The position numbers were made by a program, and so were the translations under genes. This document shows positions 60,885-64,000 of a stretch of 64,000 nucleotides of DNA, in pieces. The notes beneath the pieces were generated by a model that saw only the letters and a list, made by a program, of their open reading frames with translations, made no database searches and was not told the DNA's origin. The stretch is from Candidatus Gastranaerophilales bacterium (GTDB lineage: Bacteria > Cyanobacteriota > Vampirovibrionia > Gastranaerophilales > Gastranaerophilaceae). Each line of letters begins with the position of its first letter. Within the stretch, counting starts at the first letter, position 1. The DNA lies in contig CAJUJH010000004.1 in assembly GCA_910586855.1 (NCBI GenBank), positions 89,539 through 153,538 on the forward strand, written 5' to 3'.

Positions 60885-62546
60885 TTGAACGGTATAAACA
60901 ATATTTCATTTGGCAGAAGAAATAATAACTTAAATACTGCCGATAATAAAAATAATCGCAAGCGTAATGTGAAAGCTGCTGTAGCGCTTGGTATCACAGC
61001 CGCCGCTATAGGCGGAATTGCTTTATATAAAAACAGAAACTTTAAACCTGTTTTAAAGTTCAGAAATTTTATTAAAGATGGTGTAATGTCACCTTTAAAA
61101 GAAAAGAACGTGCCTCTTAAAAAGAAGATATCAAATGTTTGGAATAATTTAAAAGATGGTGTTAAAGGTTTAAAAACAAAATCTGGCAATTATTCTGATA
61201 CTTTAGAGATAAAAAATCCAAAAGTGCAGGCTGAATCTAAGGCTGGCAATATTGAAAAACCTGCAAAACCGGAAGCAAAGGAAGATATAGCTGTATCTTT
61301 ATTGGATAAAAAGCTGGATGCTAAAGCTGAGAAAACAAAAGGTGCAGAAAAACCTTGTAAACCTATAGGTAAAAATATAACACAGGCACCTGCAGGTAAG
61401 GCTTCTGAAACGTCAAAGAAGCAGCAAAATGCCGGTAATAATACGGCAAATCTAATTAAGAACACCGGTGCCAATGTTCTTAATGCTGCAAAAAATCATG
61501 CGCGTGATTTAAGAGTGGCTGCAGGAACAGCTGCTGTTGTAACAGGCGGGGTTGTTGCAGGCGGAAAAATTGGAGATGCAGTTCAAGAGAATAAAGAAAA
61601 AAGTTTTTCAATTGAATATAACGGCAAGGCTTTTAAAGGTGAATTAAAAGATGGCTGTGCTTTTGATGAAAATAATAATCCCTTGAATGGAGTGTTAACC
61701 ATCAAATACAATTCCGGCAAAAAAGTTGTAATAGATTATAAAGATGGCAAATTACACAGGTCAACCTTATTTAAAAGCGCAGATGATGTTGTGCCCGAAA
61801 CAATGCGCGAATATAATGACGGCAGAATTTTAAATAAACATGATGATTTGTTTTCTAATCCTGATGGTGATGACAAGAGCTTTAAATCAAGAACGGTTAG
61901 AACTTTTGGCAGTGATGATGCAATGCTGGAATCTGAGATAAGATATCTTGATGAAACAGGCAGAGATTTTAGTAAAAGACATTTTATAAAAAATCTTGGT
62001 AAAGATAAAAAGATTAAAGGCGCGCCTATTAATACTTTTTCAACCGAAACAAGAGAAAAGGGCGATGGTACGGTATTAAAGAAAGTATATATACCTGTTA
62101 ATGGTGCTGATAAATTAATTAGAACCAGCAGTAAGGCACAAGACGGCTCTTTTGACATCACGCTTTTTGGATTAAATGGTGAAGATATAGCTCAGCTATC
62201 AACAGACAGTGATAAAAAAGCTATTGCATACTGGCATTATACAGCAGATAAGGATTGTGCCGTGATTGACATAAAAGATGGCAGAATTGCTGCTGATAAT
62301 TATAAAGATGCAGCAGTGAATGCGGTGCTTTTGCCGGATTCTACCGAGAATTTTGCCAGATATATGGCAAATGACGGTTCTATTATTCAGATAGAATGCA
62401 AAGACGGTGATATTTCTTCTATTTCAAGCTATTCAAATATTGATGATAAAACTCCGAAAACAAAAATGCTTTTTAAAGACGGCAGAGCATTTTATGATAT
62501 ATGGCATGATGAAAATGGCGAAGTTGTTTTTAAGGTAAAACATTAA
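60885..62546 (+). CDS. Large FG-tagged protein with two hydrophobic helices, 553 residues
   Basis: TTG start at 60885 with AAAGGA about 8 nt upstream. N-terminus MNGINNISFGRRNNNLNTAD carries the tag ISFG (7-10). Hydrophobic helices at about 27-46 (VKAAVALGITAAAIGGIALY) and 207-228 (RVAAGTAAVVTGGVVAGGKI) flank a Lys/Ala/Glu-rich linker. The C-terminal half (about 240-553) contains beta-hairpin-like repeats (NGKAFKGELKDGCAF; KVVIDYKDGKL; DKDCAVIDIKDGRI) resembling MORN-type units. Probably membrane-tethered. No known family. Confidence 0.75.
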   Translation: MNGINNISFGRRNNNLNTADNKNNRKRNVKAAVALGITAAAIGGIALYKNRNFKPVLKFRNFIKDGVMSPLKEKNVPLKKKISNVWNNLKDGVKGLKTKSGNYSDTLEIKNPKVQAESKAGNIEKPAKPEAKEDIAVSLLDKKLDAKAEKTKGAEKPCKPIGKNITQAPAGKASETSKKQQNAGNNTANLIKNTGANVLNAAKNHARDLRVAAGTAAVVTGGVVAGGKIGDAVQENKEKSFSIEYNGKAFKGELKDGCAFDENNNPLNGVLTIKYNSGKKVVIDYKDGKLHRSTLFKSADDVVPETMREYNDGRILNKHDDLFSNPDGDDKSFKSRTVRTFGSDDAMLESEIRYLDETGRDFSKRHFIKNLGKDKKIKGAPINTFSTETREKGDGTVLKKVYIPVNGADKLIRTSSKAQDGSFDITLFGLNGEDIAQLSTDSDKKAIAYWHYTADKDCAVIDIKDGRIAADNYKDAAVNAVLLPDSTENFARYMANDGSIIQIECKDGDISSISSYSNIDDKTPKTKMLFKDGRAFYDIWHDENGEVVFKVKH

Positions 62547-62570
62547 ATAATTTTATGATATATTTTTCTT

Positions 62571-63095
62571 ATGGAAGAGATTATTTCGGTTGGGAAAATT
62601 TTAAATTTTCATGGAATAGCAGGCATTGCTAAAGTCGGCTATTCAAATATTGATATTATAAAGGGTTTGAAGAAAATTTATCTTTCAAGCACTGAAAATA
62701 ATGAAAAAAAAGAACAATTTACCGTTACAAGCGTTAATTTTCACAAAAATTTTGCGCTGATAAAATTTAAAGAGATAAATTCAATTAATGAACTTATGCC
62801 CTATAAGGGTTCTTTTATTTATATCAATAAAAAGCAGGCAGAAGATTCATTGGATGAAGATGAATTTTTAATCGAAGATTTAATCGGGCTGAATGCTTTT
62901 GATAACAATGATGATTTGATAGGCGTTATTGTTGATGTAAAAACCTCAAATGGCAATGATATTCTCTGCGTGAAATCATCCTCCCTGGATGAAGACGGGC
63001 GCGAAATTTTAATTCCTTTTGCGCGCGAAATTGTGCCTGTTGTAGATATAACAAAGAAAAAGGTTGTAATTAAGCCCATAGAAGGACTTTTATAA
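62571..63095 (+). CDS. rimM: 16S rRNA processing protein RimM
   Basis: 174 residues. N-terminal beta-barrel (ISVGKILNFHGIAGIAKVGY, about 4-23) plus C-terminal PRC barrel (EFLIEDLIGLNAFDNN near 102; REILIPFAREIVPVVDI near 148). Assists 30S head maturation. It precedes trmD by 9 bases. The usual rpsP partner upstream and rplS downstream are missing from this locus. Confidence 0.93.
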   Translation: MEEIISVGKILNFHGIAGIAKVGYSNIDIIKGLKKIYLSSTENNEKKEQFTVTSVNFHKNFALIKFKEINSINELMPYKGSFIYINKKQAEDSLDEDEFLIEDLIGLNAFDNNDDLIGVIVDVKTSNGNDILCVKSSSLDEDGREILIPFAREIVPVVDITKKKVVIKPIEGLL

Positions 63096-63104
63096 GAGGC
63101 TTAT

Positions 63105-63785
63105 ATGATGAAATATGACGTTATAACCTTATTTCCTGGAATTATTGAAGACTATTGTTCCTATTCAATTATGAAAAGAGGGATTGAAAAAGGAATAATT
63201 TCTGTAAATACTGTAAATCCGCGTGATTTTACTCATGATAAGCATAAACATGTTGATGATACGCCGTATGGAGGGTCTTCCGGCATGGTATTGATGGCAC
63301 CGCCCGTGTTTGAGGCGTATGAGAGTATCGAAAGGCTTGAAAATTCTGAATTTATTATGCTTACCCCGCAGGGAGAACCCTATAATCAACGGATTGCAAA
63401 AGAATTATCCGCTAAATGCCAGTTAATATTGCTTTGCGGCAGATACGAAGGGTTTGATGAAAGAATACGTATCGGCTTAAAACCCAGAGAAATTTCTTTG
63501 GGTGATTATGTTTTGACAGGCGGTGAGCTTGGGGCGCTTTGTATTATGGACAGTGTTTCAAGACATTTAGACGGGTTTTTAAATAAAGAAGAATCCTCAT
63601 CAAATGATAGTTTTTCAGAAGAATTAGAAGGCAGATTAGAACATCCCCAGTACACAAGACCCCAGGAATACAGGGGCATGAAAGTTCCCGATGTTTTATT
63701 AAACGGTAACCATGCTGAAATTGCAAAATTTAGAAAAGAACAGCAGATTTTAAGGACGAAAATCCGCAGACCGGATTTAATATAA
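63105..63785 (+). CDS. trmD: tRNA (guanine-N1)-methyltransferase
   Basis: 226 residues. SPOUT/knot-fold enzyme making m1G37. The AdoMet knot is LLCGRYEGFDERI (about 109-121) and SLGDYVLTGGELGA (about 131-144). The C-terminal HPQYTRPQEYRG segment binds tRNA. ATG 63105 or 63108 both possible. Co-transcribed with rimM. Confidence 0.95.
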   Translation: MMKYDVITLFPGIIEDYCSYSIMKRGIEKGIISVNTVNPRDFTHDKHKHVDDTPYGGSSGMVLMAPPVFEAYESIERLENSEFIMLTPQGEPYNQRIAKELSAKCQLILLCGRYEGFDERIRIGLKPREISLGDYVLTGGELGALCIMDSVSRHLDGFLNKEESSSNDSFSEELEGRLEHPQYTRPQEYRGMKVPDVLLNGNHAEIAKFRKEQQILRTKIRRPDLI

Positions 63786-63815
63786 AGTTTTATTAAGCCA
63801 AATTTAATGTTGCAT

Positions 63816-63850
63816 AAAAAAAGGAGCGCTAAGGTTACTAAATGCGCCCC
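63816..63850 (-). terminator. Terminator for the minus-strand gene at the right edge
   Basis: On the minus strand GGGGCGC / GCGCTCC (one wobble pair) is followed by seven T residues. It faces the incoming minus-strand gene. Confidence 0.6.
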
Positions 63851-63880
63851 TGAAAAGTTGTTCATCTAAAATTTATTAAT

Positions 63881-63919
63881 AGCTGTGCTGCATTTAAAAT
63901 GTTCACAGCTTTTATTTTT
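63881..63919 (+). terminator. Terminator downstream of trmD
   Basis: Stem AGCTGTG (63881-63887) / CACAGCT (63904-63910), then TTTATTTTT. Confidence 0.65.
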
Positions 63920-63927
63920 CCCCATCC

Positions 63928-63949
63928 CCCGCACCTAATGCGGGTTTTT
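63928..63949 (+). terminator. Second plus-strand hairpin
   Basis: Stem CCCGCA / TGCGGG with a 5-base loop, then TTTTT, overlapping the stop of the minus-strand gene. Confidence 0.6.
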
Positions 63950-64000
63950 AATTATTCCACTCAATCACCACCATACCATCTCCTCCTTTACCCCCTGGAT
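63948..64000 (-). CDS. 3' end of a glycine-rich protein gene (partial)
   Basis: The minus-strand frame at the edge reads PGGKGGDGMVVIEWNN and stops at TAA 63948-63950. A Gly-rich tail ending in a V-I-E-W strand is typical of phage tail-fibre-like or surface proteins with glycine-rich C-terminal domains. Only 16 codons are in the window, so family and length cannot be determined. Confidence 0.6.
   Translation of the reverse strand, partial: PGGKGGDGMVVIEWNN

Overview
The window is AT-rich, densely packed bacterial DNA with short intergenic gaps. It most resembles a host-associated fermentative relative of Cyanobacteria (Gastranaerophilales/Melainabacteria type). Pointers are the low GC, a cyanobacterial-style set of housekeeping genes (LL-diaminopimelate aminotransferase-like, SpoIID-like, short group-1/2 sigma factor), and six small non-secreted proteins sharing an N-terminal 'I-x-F-K-G'-like tag that I associate with that lineage. 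The taxonomic call is inference; no rRNA gene is present.

Layout. 1-800: gene-poor, with the 3' half of a tRNA-Ala(TGC) gene that looks like an attachment-site scar. 800-4700: zinc alcohol dehydrogenase, a duplicated membrane protein, peroxiredoxin, GNAT, a receiver-only response regulator and a small HTH protein. 4674-13186 (minus): a seven-gene operon for a complex-I/hydrogenase-4-like membrane complex whose large subunit lacks the Ni-Fe cysteines, followed by an MFS exporter. 13.2-22.9 kb: TPR proteins, purB, tmk, a MerR-like/coiled-coil protein plus soluble histidine kinase, YibE/F and a glycosyltransferase. 23-30.3 kb: two orphan sugar-ABC permeases, tcdA, a DnaJ variant, queE, a frameshifted HigA antitoxin and several FKG-tagged proteins. 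30.4-37.96 kb: sigma factor, a degenerate phosphoesterase, ArnT-like transferase, ferritin, a degenerate M48-like protein and a CoA-transferase pair.

37,980-40,114 is the most unusual stretch: seven tandem minus-strand cassettes of about 290-330 bp, visibly richer in GC than the flanks. Each encodes only the cysteine-rich C-terminal part of one protein family. Conserved blocks flank a hypervariable segment, and there is no N-terminus, no RBS and no intact gene. It looks like a silent donor-cassette array for antigenic variation, analogous to pilS or vls.

40.4-64 kb is metabolic and translational: hisH with a dapL-like aminotransferase, a PIF1-like helicase, a pyrF-ald-proB-proA-nadA run, an MFS sugar transporter, infC with an ATT start, HU, SpoIID-like, WecA/MraY-like, glyA, typA, rimM and trmD. 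The 3' end of a glycine-rich minus-strand gene enters at the right edge. Four intergenic palindromes (near 20.4, 42.4, 52.2 and 56.9 kb) have long arms unique to each locus but a shared right-junction motif, and two share a core. They look like one uncharacterised repeat family.
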